Below, one piece after another: positions 22,944 to 34,808 of a DNA stretch of 64,000 bases; the stretch's first letter is position 1, and the number at the start of each line of letters is the position of its first letter. The notes beneath the pieces were generated by a model. It searched no databases and had not been told where the DNA came from. It saw only the letters and a list, made by a program, of their open reading frames with translations. Origin of the DNA: Celoporthe dispersa (lineage: Eukaryota; Ascomycota; Sordariomycetes; Diaporthales; Cryphonectriaceae); assembly GCA_016584495.1 (NCBI GenBank), contig WAID01000004.1:806001-870000 (forward strand). Reading direction: 5' to 3'. Both the position numbers and the translations under genes were made by a program.

Positions 22944-24075
22944 ATGTCTGCAGCCGACGAGATCTCATTTCTGCCCCTGGGCGCGATCCTCCAGAGCCTC
23001 CCCATCGCGGGCACCAACATCGTCCAGGGCTTCTCCTCCCAGGCCGACTACGAGGCCCACAACACCGCACACTTCGGCGCGACGATCGGTCGTGTGGCGA
23101 ACCGCATCTCCGGCGCTACCATCCAGTCCCTCAACGGGCAGTCCTACAAGCTCGCCGCCAACAACGGGCCCAACAACCTACATGGAGGCCCCAGGGGCTG
23201 GGGGAAGCGGGTCTGGCAGGGCCCGGAGCCCGTGGGCGTCAGGAAGAGCGTAGGCGCCGACACGCTGGAGGAGGGAGGCGAGAGCGTCAAGTTCAGCCTG
23301 ACCAGCGAGGACGGCGATGAGGGGTTCCCTGGCACCGTGGAGGCCACCGTGGTGTACACGGCTGGCAAGACGAACGAGGGCGGCAAGGAGGTCACCGTGC
23401 TGGGGATGGAGTATGAGGCGAAGCTCGTCGGCGGGGCGGACGAGACCGCCATCAACATGACAAACCACTCGTACGTCGTTGTTGAGATCTCCGTCCTGGT
23501 CTGCTGCGCCGCCCCCATCAGGCGTTTGGTGGCATGAAGGGCTGACAGTGTGATTGCTATAACCAAGGTACTTCAACCTCACCGGCGGCCCATCGATCGA
23601 GGGCACGGAGATCCGCATCCTCACCAACTCCCACCTTCCTCTCGACTCCGGCGGCATCCCCACCTCCGGACCGGCACCCTTCCCAAAATTCCAGGGTGGC
23701 CACGACAACCCCTTTACCCTCGGCGCCACAGATCCCGACGTCGACGACTGTTTTATCGTAAATGCAGACCCCGGCTCGGTGCCCATGGATACGCGGGGCC
23801 AACCCCTCAACAAGCTGGTGGCTGCCTACCACCCCGAGAGCAAGATCCACCTCGAGGTGTACAGCACCGAGCCTGCCTTCCAGTTCTACACGGGCAAGTA
23901 TATCGACATCCCAGCTGTGGGCGGCGTCCCGGCACGCGGGTCGAGGGCGGGCTTCTGCGTCGAGCCGAGCCGCTGGGTCAACGCGATCAACGAGCCTGAG
24001 TGGAAGAGCCAGATGCTGCTGAAGAAAGGGGAGACATATGGTGCCACGATCGTGTACAAGGCCTGGAAGGATTAG
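22944..24075 (+). CDS. Aldose 1-epimerase (galactose mutarotase)
   Basis: Interconverts alpha and beta anomers of hexoses, feeding the Leloir galactose pathway in the cytosol. 344 residues in two exons, 22944-23470 and 23568-24075. The intron GTACGT...CCAAG, with a GCTGAC branch site, rejoins the conserved TNHSYFNLTG. Other family marks are ATIGRVANRI, NNLHGG, the acidic DVDDCF block, and GFCVEPSRWVNA, which supplies the catalytic Glu region. No signal peptide. The start ATG at 22944 follows an A-rich context (cacaATGtc). The gene is convergent with DNA ligase I. As the sequence stands, the ligase frame reads through to 24072 and just overlaps this stop; after the likely one-base correction in the ligase the two ends are about 100 bp apart. 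Confidence 0.92.
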
Positions 24076-24174
24076 AATATGAGGTGGTACGCTGGGATAT
24101 ATATATTTTGGCGTGCTGGGAGATGGAGAGCTAGCTGTCCGAGAGCGGCAGTATTAAGTCCGTTGCGGCACCCA

Positions 24175-26801
24175 TCAGCTATCCTCAATCTCCACCTCGC
24201 CGTCCTGCTTTTCTGCAGGCGTAGGGCCCTTGCCTCTTGCTTCCGGTACAGACCCGCTAGAAAGTCGCTCGTGCTCGCCTCCTCGACGCCCTTATCCTCA
24301 CGTTCTCGCAGGAACCTTGGGAATCTCAGGCTCAGCCCCCGGTCCTCGCTCACCAGGCCGATGGCTGCCGTGTATGTGGGGCTCAGCGTGATATCCGCAA
24401 AGGCCATCTCCCACACCTCCTGCGGCTCGAACCACACATCTGGTCTGGGTCCGCTGTACTCGACAAAGCCCGGCTGTGTGTTGCTTGTATTCTTGGGCTC
24501 CCCCGTCTCCTCGCCGTCGTCATAGTGAGCCCGGTTGGCCTTGTAGAAGGCATCTGTGAATCCTGAGATACACTTGGTCACGACCTCGAGACTGCCGGTC
24601 TCCTCGTTGCGGCAGGCGAGGAGGATGGGTGACCACCACTTGTTCTTGCGCCCTTGTCCGTGCCAGCCCGCCACGGGGATCAGATCAAGCGTGTCCGAGG
24701 TCGTGCCGTAATCCTTCTTGACTTTCAGCCAGGAGTCGAGGCGCTTGTCAGGCTCGTACGTCGCGAGGAGGGGTTTCCTTCGGCCCTTCTTCTTTTCCTT
24801 TTCCTCGGCTTCGGAGTCGGCGCCTCCACCCTTGGCCTTCTTGCTCTTCTGGCCCCTGGCCGCGGGCTGGGACTTCTCAGCGTCTCCCGAGGCCTCGGCG
24901 GCGCCGTCACTCGTGTAGGCAAGCTCGGGCAGGTTGTCCAGGATTTTGACCATAATGCCCTCGCACTTGATCTCTGTCGCCGACTTGAAGAACTCCTGTA
25001 TCGTCTCGGGCTCTTGCGAAGTGGCGTCCAGGCTTCTGACCCAGGTAAAGCTGTGCGGTACCTCAACAAACAGGGACCGCAGCAGGTTGCGGCGCTCGCG
25101 GAACGGCCTGTCCAGCAGCGGCTGCCCGTTGAGATACATCAGGTCGAACGCGAACATGCAGACGTCGATGGTTACACTGCCGATCTGTACGTCCTTTCTT
25201 GCTCTGTTGGACAGGGTCTGGAATGTCTTCAGCTCTCCCGTCTCCCTGTCGATAGCCACGACTTCGCCCTCCATGATGAAGCTGTCCACATCCTCCCCAC
25301 GAATCTTGGGCATCAGGGCGACCAGGTCGGGATACTTGTCTGTCATGACTTCCAGGTGTCGAGAGAAGATGGTGACCCTCCCCTTCTCGTCACAGTGTAT
25401 TTGTGCACGCTGGCCATCGTACTTGAACTCGCAGGCAAACTCTCGGCCGTCTAGTTTGGTGAGCATCTCGGCAAGATCTCTAGTGATGCTCCCGAGCATG
25501 GGCCGCAGCGGGACGTGCAGAGTGAGACCACAGCGTATCAACAGCTCGTCTGAGATTCCAATCTCGAGCAGCACGGGGACAAGGTCATTATAGTTCGGTC
25601 TCCTGGCAAAACATGCCTTGACCAGTTCTTCCGCCCTGGCGTAGATCTCCGCCAGCTCTTCTTTTCTCATGATGGCAAGCCCCTTCCGGTCTTGGAGGGG
25701 AAAGTCAGCACCCGGCGGGCGAGAGAGCAAGAACGCTCTCGCCAGAGCAATCAGCATCGTCGTCTTGACGGCACCAATCCTGAGGTGTTGGCATAGCGTC
25801 CGGACGATATACCTGCTCTCCTCGCCACCTCGTGCATCCTGCAGCAGGCGATCGACAACCCGCTGCTTCTGCTCGACACTGCCCTGCCCAGAGCTGTTGG
25901 CGATTTTGACCAGGGACTGGTAGACGCCTTTGATGGTCAGTGGCTTCGGTCTCCGCAGCGTGAAGCTCTGCTTCTTCTTTGCTTCGAAAGCTACATCGCC
26001 CGGGTCGCCGTATTTATCATAGATAGTCTTCAGTGCCCGCCCGTCCAGGCCACAGACCTGCTTCAGCGCCTTGGAGATTGCCGAGCCGCCGAGACCAAGC
26101 TCAAGCGAGATGTACGGTGGTGAGATGGAATTGGTTGCCAGCCACACTGCCGAAAGCAAGCTGGACGGGTCAGCCTCGATCAGGAGCCGGACACAGTTGA
26201 CCAGCGCATCCACAGTCGCGATTCTTTTGGTGGTGCCCCCCACGATCACGAAGCACCGGGTGAGCAAAGCATATGAGGCATTGCCGCCTTCTGCCGCCCA
26301 GGCCTTGTGTAGGTTTGGGATGTATCTGGATGGGTCGAAGGTCAGGGGGCTCTCGTCTAGGGGAATGGAGGCTGAAGCTGTCTCCTCCGCGTCTGCCATC
26401 GACTGCAGGGACAACGTGCTCTTTCCCTTGAGCCTGGAGGGTGTTGTGGGTTTTTCTTTCTGTGTCTCCACTGGTCCAGTCCTTTCGGCTGCTGGGGATG
26501 GAGGCTCGAGGGGCGTAACTTGCCCCGTCTCAGAATCGTGCTTGGCTCCATTCGACTGCCCACCCTGAGCGTCTTCCTGATCCCATTCAGCCTGCAACTT
26601 TCTGGCCAGCTCCTCGTCTGTGAGCTCCCGATGAGAGGCACTTCCCGCAGGCTCAGCTCCTGGCAGCGTCACCTCACAGCCTCCCAGATCTGTAGCCGGC
26701 GCAATAGCATTTTGCTTCTGTCTGGCAAAGAAATATTCGAGACCCTTGGAGGGCTGCTTGGCGTCGTTGTTCAGCCTGCGCTTCTTGGCCGGGCTCGACA
26801 T
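24175..26801 (-). CDS. CDC9: ATP-dependent DNA ligase I (Cdc9), C-terminus frameshifted
   Basis: Replicative ligase that seals Okazaki fragments and repair nicks in the nucleus. It has an N-terminal disordered region with a PCNA-box-like element (SKGLEYFF near residue 23), then DNA-binding, adenylation and OB domains. The adenylated lysine is K460 in EFKYDGQRAQIH. Motif IV MEGEVVAID, motif V CEGIMVKIL and WLKVKKDYG are present. The frame opens at 26852 with TTG; the first ATG is 26801. As sequenced the frame runs to 24072, with a basic, unlikely tail after YRKQEARA. Adding one base at the GGG of 24224-24226 gives the acidic ending PTPAEKQDGEVEIEDS with a stop at 24175, 875 residues and a whole number of codons. 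I take the missing base as a sequence error. The gene is divergent from eIF3k. Confidence 0.9.
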
Positions 26802-27330
26802 GGCTGCACTGAGGTGGTGAGACCCGTTTGCGTGCTGCTTTGCGAGGCGCAAGTCTGCGACCTCATTGATAAGACTTTGGTCACTTCATCTTCATTGATC
26901 TTAACCTGTGCCTGGGCAACAGCAGGCAGTTGTATCGCTCAGTAATCAATCTCAAAGTGGTTGATGTCACCAAGTACCTGTGTACCCCTGAACCCTGCTC
27001 GGAGTCATAGAGAGTGTCGATTGGCCAGCTCGGCAACAAATTTTGGCCGTCTTCCGTGGCGCTAGTACCCCTCAGGCTAACAGGTTCACAAAGGCCTTGG
27101 AAAGTGCGACCGGCCAAAGTTTCTGCGGGAAGGTGCCCCACTACCGAGCAGTCGAACTCATCAAAGAACGACAAGCTGACTTGACCTGGCGACATCCACC
27201 CCTCAGACCCAAGCGCCCTACTTGCCTTTTTCTCCTCTGCTTCTTCTTCTTCTTCCTTCTGCCCCTGGTCTTGCGCCTGGGTCATACCTAATCCTATCAC
27301 ACAGGGCGTCGACATCCAACGTTGCCCACC
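26802..27330. promoter_or_regulatory. Divergent promoter, DNA ligase I / eIF3k
   Basis: A 529 bp intergenic region separates the two head-to-head starts. It holds a pyrimidine-rich stretch at 27236-27262 near the eIF3k side. I looked for an MCB (ACGCGT) box expected of replication genes and did not find one. Confidence 0.5.
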
Positions 27331-28293
27331 ATGTCTAACAACGAAGATCCACAAGAGCGGCCAGCCGAGATACACCAGATAATAAATGGCCTCGAGCGAT
27401 ACAACCCAGAGGCAGTAGGCCCCCTCGAGGCATACCTCCAGCAGCAGTGCGAGCAGAAGTACTGCGACGGCAATGCGAACAGGGTCCTGCTGAAGCTGTA
27501 AGCCTGCCTGCTACCCCTTCTCGTCCATCCATATTCTCATCCTCGTCGCCCGTCGCGTCGCTCGGATGGTGTGGTGTACCATGATGATCAAACTCGATCA
27601 CGTTTCCTATTACCTGACGCCTCTGGCGCATGAAGCGAAAATATTAACTCTATCTGACACACAACACTTCTTTCTCTCTCCTGCCCATGGTCGTCACGTC
27701 CTGGACTGCGAGGCTAGCGCATGTTGCTGACTTGACTTCTTCTCCACGACAGCTACCAGCTCAACCCCGACCGCATCAAGGACGAGGTCATCACCAACAT
27801 CCTCGTCAAGGCCATGACCACGTTCCCCTCCCCGCAGTTCAACCTCGCCCTTCACCTTCTTTCGCCCTCTTCGCTCGCCAGCGGCTCGGAGCTGGCTGAG
27901 GCCGTCTCAAAGCTCCGTGCCCTCAACGCTCACCTTGAGGGCGCCTCGTTCGCCCGTTTCTGGGCCACCCTGGACTCCGACGACCTCTATGCCGACCTGA
28001 CCACCGACATTGACGGCTTCGAGGAGACCATCCGGATGCGCATCGCACAGCTCGTGTCGGAGGCCTTTAGGGAGGTCCAGACCGTCCCTGTGCTGGGCGA
28101 CTGGCTGGGACTCGAGGGCAAGGAGGCTGTCGAGAAGTTCGTGGTTGAGACCTGCGGCTGGAAGGTGGACGGAGACAAGGTGGTGGTGCCCAAGAATGTA
28201 GACAACGAGGCCAAGAAGGCTGAGATCCGCGAGGACGTCAACGTCGAGATGTTCGCGCGGGTTATTCGCCGGTCCTGGGAGGAGGCTGCATAG
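27331..28293 (+). CDS. EIF3K: Eukaryotic translation initiation factor 3 subunit K
   Basis: Small PCI/winged-helix subunit of the eIF3 complex on the 40S ribosome. 235 residues in two exons, 27331-27497 and 27753-28293. The intron GTAAGC...GACAG rejoins LLKLYQLNPD. Recognised blocks: ERYNPEAVGPLEAYLQQQC at the N-terminus, TNILVKAMTTFPSPQF, SLASGSELAEAV, FARFWATL and MRIAQLVSEAFR, and a C-terminal winged-helix part (EKFVVETCGWKVDGDKVVVP). The start at 27331 has a strong context (cccaccATGtc). It is missing from budding yeast but common in filamentous fungi, which supports the taxonomic reading of this window. Confidence 0.93.
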
Positions 28294-29351
28294 GCTTGGA
28301 ACAGGTGTGGGAGCAAGTAGGACAGAGACAGAACAAGAGCAGGAGCAATGAAGCCACTGTTCGAGAGTGAGGGGAGGGGGGTGTTATCACAACCGCGCTT
28401 GAGGGACTGCATTTGGCGGTAATTGGCGTTCGGGGTTGATTGGGTTTTTCTCCCGGAATAGATATGGTCCGAAGCTGTGTGACCACATCTCTATTCCAGA
28501 GCAGGGCGTTTGATGCCGATCTGGAAGGAAAAAGAAAAAACACAAAAAGCAGGGAATACATGTCTATCTCTTCATCTACGTTCTGGCAGCTCTGAAGCGT
28601 TGCATCATCCGCTGAGGCGCGAACGTAATTTCCAAGTTTGCTGATGATGGGCCTCAAGAGAGAAGGGGCTCATTCTTACAGCTGCTAGACTCTCGATGAA
28701 TCCCGTCACGCGCGTAAGCTATCGAATTGAGGCTACGGAGGAGGGCGTAGCATAGTGGAAGTACAAACACTGATGAAGCAGTTTGACCACCATTGCCATG
28801 GACAAAGAATCATGCATCTTGTTCATGTTCGTGAACCGTCTTTCGTACCGCACACAATTTGCTTCTCTAGGATATCGGATGAAGTGGTCATGGGAGACAG
28901 GCACCACACAAATTACAAGTGAATCGGATTTGATGGGTAACACGCAAACGTTAGTCACCAGTTGTTTTATGGATTTCACAAGAGGTGAAGTGCATTGTGG
29001 TATCTACCTACGTACATGTAACATGTCTCGCCAATATCATCGATTCCCATCGCCGGCCAGTAGGGTAAAGCTCCAAGCCTCCCTCCCTGACCAGCTCGTA
29101 TAGGGACGGAAGGGAACAAAGACATCCGCCAGCATCAAGCTCAGGCCAAAAGCAAAAATAATCGCGCGCACTCGCGGGGGGAGGTATCTAGGGAAGAAAA
29201 TAAAGGCCATCAAACTCGCACAGCGAAGCAGAAACGTCAATCCACAATCGCATCAGCACTTTGGTCAGTGCTTGTCTCCAACCAAACCTTGCACCACGTC
29301 GGGCTTATTGTTCAGAGGACTTGGAGAAGGTCGTTCAAGTCCATGAAGCTC
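28294..29351. other. Intergenic between convergent genes, no gene seen
   Basis: 3' flanks of eIF3k and VID27. Sequence is unremarkable, with a T/A-richer centre (28780-29020). I see no conserved frame or RNA gene. Confidence 0.5.
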
Positions 29352-32031
29352 TCAGTAAGGCGAATTGACAACGTCTTCCCTCCTCAGCCGGTCTGCAGCA
29401 CCCTTCCGCGGCGTACTGTATGCTCCGCCTGCAGCACCGCTTCTCCGTACACCCGGGCCCATGATTGACTGCCGCGTCGGCCTCTTGAGTTTCTCCTTGG
29501 GAATCATGTTGACCTCGTTTGGCAGGGCGTAGATCACGTTCTTGTCGGAGCCAAAGCGGAAGTCATCAGCCTTGACCACATCTGAATAGCGCTTGATCAT
29601 GTAGGGAGCCTTGTGTCCCTGAACGACCCTCTTCAGGTTCCACTCAATGACGTATGGACCCGTGGCAGAGATGATGGACGTCTCCTCCTGGCCTTCGCCC
29701 GCGTTGAACTTAGCTGGGGTGAACGACACACCCTTGCCGGTCTCGTAGGCAAACTGCGCAACGTGCTCAGGAGTGAGGGCCAGCCGGCGCGGCTGGGGCT
29801 TGGAGTCGGCCGCGAAGGGCTTCTCGAAGCCGAGCTTACCCTCGTTCTTTCCGGACTTCTGCAGAGCATCAATGAGAAGTAGGTAGGTGCGGCAGGTGGC
29901 GAGTACCCAGCGGCCGTCGGCAGACACGTCCAGGCCGATGATGGGCTCACCCAGCGCAGGAATGTGCGTCTTGGCATTGATGCCCAATCGATCGAACAGA
30001 CGAATGTCGCCCTTGTTGGAGGCCACAGCGATGTGGCCCTTCTCGGTGGTCGCGACAGAGGAGAAGTCGTTCTTGGAAACGTACTGCTTCAGCTGGCTGT
30101 CCACAAGCTTGTTGCCGGAGAGGCGAGGGTCAACGCGGTAGAGGGCATTGCGGCTGATGCCCAGGAAGGTAGGCTCCGATGTCATTTGCGCAAACTTGTT
30201 CTCCGGGGCGAAGGTGATGGCGGGAATGTCCTCGTGCACCTGCCACTCGTCCACAACCTTGCCGTACTCGAGATCCATCCGGTAAAGCTTGTTGGGGTCT
30301 GCATCGTTCTGTAAGATCATGTTGTTGTCCTCGTTGTGGAGCATGACCTTCTTGGGCGAGAACAGCTTGCCATTTGGTGCTTCGACCTTGGAGATGGTGG
30401 TGCTGAACTCCAGCTTGTTATTCGGGGTATGCTTGAAGACGCCAATCTTGGAGCCGCGGACAACAAACGACCGGTCGTGCTTGTAGCCCACAGCGATTGC
30501 GCTGTTTGTCTCCTTATCCTTGGGCTGCGTCTCGACATCCTCGTCGTCCTCGTCGCTGTCGTAGTGCTCGCTCCGAGGGCTGTCGTCGTCCTCCTCTTCC
30601 TCTTCCTCGTTGGCGGTGTCCTCCTCTGACTCTTCCTCTTCGAGAGGCGGCGCATCTTCCATGGTGACGTCGTTGAAGGCCTCCGCGACGTAATCGCGCT
30701 CGACGTCTTTAACCTTGGTCCACTTCACCTCGTTCAGCTGCTCCCATAGGGAGCGCAGCAGACCTTCCTGGAAGCGCTCCAAGGTCTGCTGGTCCTTGAA
30801 ACGAAGGAGCCACGAGTAGGCGGACCCGTCATCGGAGAACTGGTTGAAGATGAAAGACAGGTACTCAAAGTTGAAGACGGGATTGATGTCGGCAATGATT
30901 GGAATGCCCAGCCAGTCTCGATTATCCTTACCCTGTACCGAAAGCCAATACTGCCAGTCACCGACCTCGGTCACGGTCGCGGTGACGGACTCATCCTGTA
31001 GGACGAACGCGCCGGAGGGAAAGTCGAAAAAGTGTAGCTCTGCGTTCTCAGCAGCCAGTAGCTCTCTGGGCTCGGGTGCAGCGACCGACTTGGGGGGGCC
31101 GACGTTTCTGGCCCTGGAGAGTATGTCGAGTTGTCCGTCCTCCGCAGGCAGCTTCCCCCTCTTGGTACTAGAGTTGGCTGTAGCGGCGGCGGGCTTGTTC
31201 AGATACATCTGGTCAACCGAGTCGATAGATCGAGCGAGCGTGGGGCTGTGGATAGGGCTCGCCTGCGGGATGGGCTGCTCGTCGAACTCGAACTGCTGGA
31301 GGTCCTCGTCGGATGCTGTTGTGAAAGGCTTGCGGTACTTTCGCTCGTACTGACACTGCTTGGCGACAAGCTCGAATTGCTCAATCTGGGCAGCAGAAAC
31401 GGACGCGTCGCAAACGTACTCGAAAACGTCGCCAGCATCACCGCTCAGGTCCTTCCAGCACAGGACTTTGTCAAATGACTCCTCCTTGTTCTTCACGCGA
31501 AAGTGTAGGGCCTCGTCGAGTAAAAAGGTCTTCTCGTCGCGGTCCGAGGCAAGGGCATCTATCTCAGCATCCTCTCCCTCCTCCTCGGCAAGTAGATCAG
31601 CCTCGCCCTCCTCGTAAACGCGCTGGACGACAAGCTGATACTGGAAATCCTGAGCAGTTCTGCGAATGCGAGCGGCGGCGTCTTTGAAGATGAGCTCAGA
31701 GTAGCCCTTCGGAGAGAGAGGGCGGACGAGGTAGAGTTGGCCTTGGGGCAGTTCGATCATGGACTCAGCGCCAGCCGCACCGAAGATGAGCTTGCTGACT
31801 GTAAACAGTAGGGGTCAGGTCAGCCTATCTGTATGAGCAAATAGAAGGAGCAGAATTGCCTCCGCTTGAGGGCTCGACTTTTGGAGTGATGGCCGACTCT
31901 TTTACGGAGAGGCCCTGCCTGGGAGCGAAGTATCTGGGGAGAAGAGAGGGGAGGGGGGGATGAGAGGCCGAAGTTGGCGGGGCAACGCAAGGCATTTGCA
32001 GTTTTGACTTACCGTTTCGAAGAACAAACAT
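29352..32031 (-). CDS. VID27: VID27 cytoplasmic protein
   Basis: 821-residue homologue of yeast Vid27, a cytoplasmic WD-type propeller protein linked to vacuole import and degradation of gluconeogenic enzymes. A tiny first exon, 32031-32013, encodes MFVLRN plus one base. Exon 2 is 31798-29352, and the join gives MFVLRNVSKLIFGAAG. The N-terminal half has a PH-like region (IELPQGQLYLVRPLSP, then LLEE-type acidic stretch). Residues near 380-440 are a long Glu/Asp tract. The C-terminal half is the VID27 propeller (DDENNM-like block NEDNNMILQN, PTFLGISRNALYRVDPR, VSADGRWVLATCRTYLLL, GHKAPYMIKRY) and a basic tail. Intron 1 is 214 nt and ends TTTACAG. Start choice rests on the match of MFVLRN to fungal orthologues. 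Confidence 0.93.
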
Positions 32032-32964
32032 CTTGGGCGGTCAGCATAAGCCAGAGAGAAGGAGATGAAGTTGTCAAGATCTATCAGGACGGTGAGGAGA
32101 GACGGGGAGATGGAGTGCAGAGGATGAACCACTCCCTCCTTGGTCAAGGAGATGGGAAGGAGAAAAAAGTGGTTATGGTGACAGCTGCAGCCTTTGTACT
32201 GTCTTGGTGAAAGGGAAAGTGACTGGTGACTGGCGTCATCAGATTATCTCCTAGGCTTTCTGGTTTGGCCTGGGCTACACTGCAATCTGTGCTTGCCACA
32301 ACCCCACATGACGCATGGGCCAGGCTGCCGGCCTCCTCTAAGCTTATTATGGTTAGGCCGCAAAATGAACGACAGGGATTAGCCCAGAAGATGGGCAGCA
32401 TCAATCAAAGCCCTTTGCTTCACGGACATTGTCACATTGTCTCTGCATGGCCCTTGAACTAAGCTCTCTTCTTTACGATACAACTTCGTCAGATAAAATG
32501 CCTGTCAGGTTTCGCCAGCCCTTGGTCATGGACTGAAAGGCCGCCCAGGCTTCTGAGCCAGGGGTTCTTGGTATAGGATAGGCCAACAGTGCCCTTTGTT
32601 CATTCCTTGAGTAAACATGGGCGTATTGATACCTCAGAGCATATGCTCCAGATGGGTTGTAGTTCTTCGGAAGGTTGGCAACAAATCCAATACAATAGTA
32701 CCATTACCGTGTATGGGTGGATCGTATAAGCTTGACTCCTCAGTAGGGCGATACTACGGCAACATACTAGTAACAGTAATTACAAGATTGTTGTTGTTTT
32801 GGAACGATGATCCATACTGATCTCGCTTAGGAATCCATACATAGATTGATACTATAGTGTTTGTTAGACTAATGACTATGCTGGACTGTGTCGAATCTGG
32901 TCATTTAAGTCGCAGTTACTTTCAACATCCACCTATCGTTGCAGGTTTCGTCTCGCAATCCGCA
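32032..32964. other. Intergenic, becoming AT-rich
   Basis: Promoter of VID27 followed by AT-richer sequence from about 32600, marking the left edge of the accessory island. No gene seen. Confidence 0.5.
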
Positions 32965-33084
32965 ATGAAGTTCACTCTCCCGGCTCTCGTCGCCGCGGGC
33001 CTGGCTGCCGCCTCCCTCACTCTGAACATCGTGTCGAAGAGTCTGGCCAAGTCGTTTCATGAATACACAGACGGGCTTTCGTAG
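32965..33084 (+). pseudogene. Signal-peptide-like fragment followed by decayed AT-rich sequence
   Basis: A 39-residue frame starts MKFTLPALVAAGLAAASLTL, a good secretory signal peptide, and then ends abruptly after NIVSKSLAKSFHEYTDGLS. The GC-rich start stands out from the AT-rich DNA on both sides, and the following 250 bp are strongly AT-rich with no continuation. The simplest reading is the 5' remnant of a secreted-protein gene whose body was lost or mutated, possibly by RIP. A very small secreted protein or an unrecognised second exon near 33197 are alternatives. Confidence 0.35.
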
Positions 33085-33333
33085 AAGGCATGTGACTTGA
33101 TCAAAGATTCTAGATCGTACTTCATCTCATAATATAAGTAATATTTAATGCTTAATACTGCCTACCACACACAAGTGACACTTTTAATTAACTGTAGGTA
33201 CTGGCCAAGCATCTGGGCATCAACTTCACTATCACTAATGCGCCTCTTGATTTATGAATTATCTACTTTCTATAGAGGTGCCTAATACTTTTTAGAATAT
33301 ATGTGTATAGTATTATCTCATCCAAAGGCATGC

Positions 33334-34589
33334 TTAGCGCATATGAGTAGGAACAGGCGTATTATCACACGATAAAGCTTGGGCTAACCACTCAAGCAGT
33401 CTACTTACATAAGACGCCTTCCATCTTGGCCCATCGCCGAAACAGGTAGACTTGAGCCAGAACTTGTGGATGAAGGTATCTAGCAGCTTTCTCGCAGCTA
33501 CATCAGTGCCATCGTTTCGGATCGCGGCCTCAAGCCGCCTTAGCTCTTGACTGTGCAATGTCTCTCCAACAACCTGTGCTACTTTAGTAGCGCTAAACCA
33601 CTCTCCCAAATTCTGCCCTGTCACATTGAATTCTTGCTCGACGCGTTGCCGTAATAGAAGAGCTGAGTCCCTCATTGCTGCTAGGTTGTCTGCTTTGCAG
33701 TAGCCGACGCGATAAAACTCGAGACGAGCCTCTGCGAGGGCAATGAGGTAGTTATGACTACAAAACGTAGAAACATGTCTTAGCATAGCTACAAAGACAG
33801 GATGATGCTGAGCGACGGATGCAATTGTGCTGGGCTGCTGACCCGCGAGCTGGCAGAGAAGTCTGAGGCTTGTTTCGGTGCAGTACCAGTAGATCTGGGC
33901 CGCCAGAGTGTGCTGGTTTGGTCCTAGATAAGGCACAATGTCTAAAGGCGGATCCACCATACGCTCGAGGCCGTTGGGCCAGCCAAGAAGGCCGCAGTCT
34001 AGACGGAAAGTCATGCAGCTAGGCTGTTGTGGTCCGAGGTAGTGTAATGCAACGGGGTCGGCGCGTTTGGTCAGCAGAGCCCGCTGCTCCTCCACCCCAG
34101 ACGATGTGAGAGCCCATGGTGGCTCAGCGGAAAGACCAGCAGCCGCGCTGGTGATATCCAAGGGCGCAATGCTGTCGTGACAGGGTTTGGAGGTGAGACC
34201 CGCCGCTGTGGCGGCTTTGTGAATCGCGGAGCGGAGAGCCGACGGATCGCCCCCTTGAGAGACGTCTACCACGTCCTTGATGGACCCCTTGAGCCGTTCG
34301 TTTTCTTCTCGCAGATCACGGAGAGTCGTAGCTTGTCGAATACGAAATGCACGCTGGGAAAGCCTCGCACGTTCCCTCCGACGCTGTCCTCCTTCGTCAG
34401 CCCCCAGGTATTGCGGCTAATGAGGGAGTATATACTTGTAACTCAACTGCCGCATTATCCATCCGCGCTTGTCGCTGATTGCTAGGATTTGGTCGATTGT
34501 GTGAGAGGTGTTACGTAGAATAACCGGCTCGGCGTAACATGTCGATGGGGGTCGGGGTTGTGTTGTGTTGTGAGTTGGGCAAAATCCAT
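33334..34589 (-). CDS. bZIP transcription factor with DUF3425-like C-terminal domain
   Basis: Fungal-type bZIP regulator, 385 residues in the proposed model: exon 1 34589-34515 (MDFAQLTTQHNPDPHRHVTP...), intron GTAACA...CATTAG (98 nt), exon 2 34416-33334. The basic region is QRRRERARLSQRAFRIRQ at about residues 36-53, followed at once by a short zipper LRDLREENERLK. The C-terminal 230 residues (WPNGLERMVDPPLDIVPYLG, QIYWYCTETSLRLL) match the DUF3425 type found with many filamentous-fungal bZIPs. A TAG closes the exon 2 frame just before its first codon, so a 5' exon is required; the one chosen is the only nearby ATG frame with a phase-matched donor. It is head-to-head with an SDR gene across 219 bp, suggesting local or self-regulation. 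Confidence 0.8.
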
Positions 34590-34596
34590 CTCCGAT

Positions 34597-34607
34597 CACG
34601 TAACGTG
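34597..34607. promoter_or_regulatory. CACGT-A-ACGTG palindrome
   Basis: Eleven-base palindrome made of two CACGT half-sites around a central A, eight bases upstream of the bZIP ATG. Basic-region factors bind such half-sites, so autoregulation is possible. Inference from position only. Confidence 0.4.
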
Positions 34608-34623
34608 AGTAGGATTAGTAGCA

Positions 34624-34630
34624 TGAGTCA
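34624..34630. promoter_or_regulatory. TGAGTCA (AP-1/Gcn4-type) site
   Basis: A perfect TGAGTCA core lies in the 219 bp shared promoter of the bZIP and SDR genes. It is the classical bZIP dimer target. One perfect heptamer can occur by chance, but the location is suggestive. Confidence 0.45.
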
Positions 34631-34689
34631 GGGTGGGTGTCCCGACAGCTGTGGAGCTGTGAACCGTCACTGAAGCTGGCATCTATTAG

Positions 34690-34695
34690 TATAAA
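34690..34695 (+). promoter_or_regulatory. TATA box of the SDR gene
   Basis: TATAAA 114 bp upstream of the SDR start codon, at a usual distance for a filamentous-fungal core promoter with a short leader. Confidence 0.45.
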
Positions 34696-34808
34696 GGGAG
34701 ATGATGTTCGAATTATTCACTAGCAACATATCTATCCCTCCTGTCGAACTTCACGGATTGAAATCACAAAATAATTATTGTCACTGTCCTACAAGAAGTT
34801 GAACTACG

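Noticed and set aside
24654..25454. 266-codon plus-strand frame inside DNA ligase
   Set aside because: Antisense shadow of a strongly conserved ligase exon; no domain of its own.
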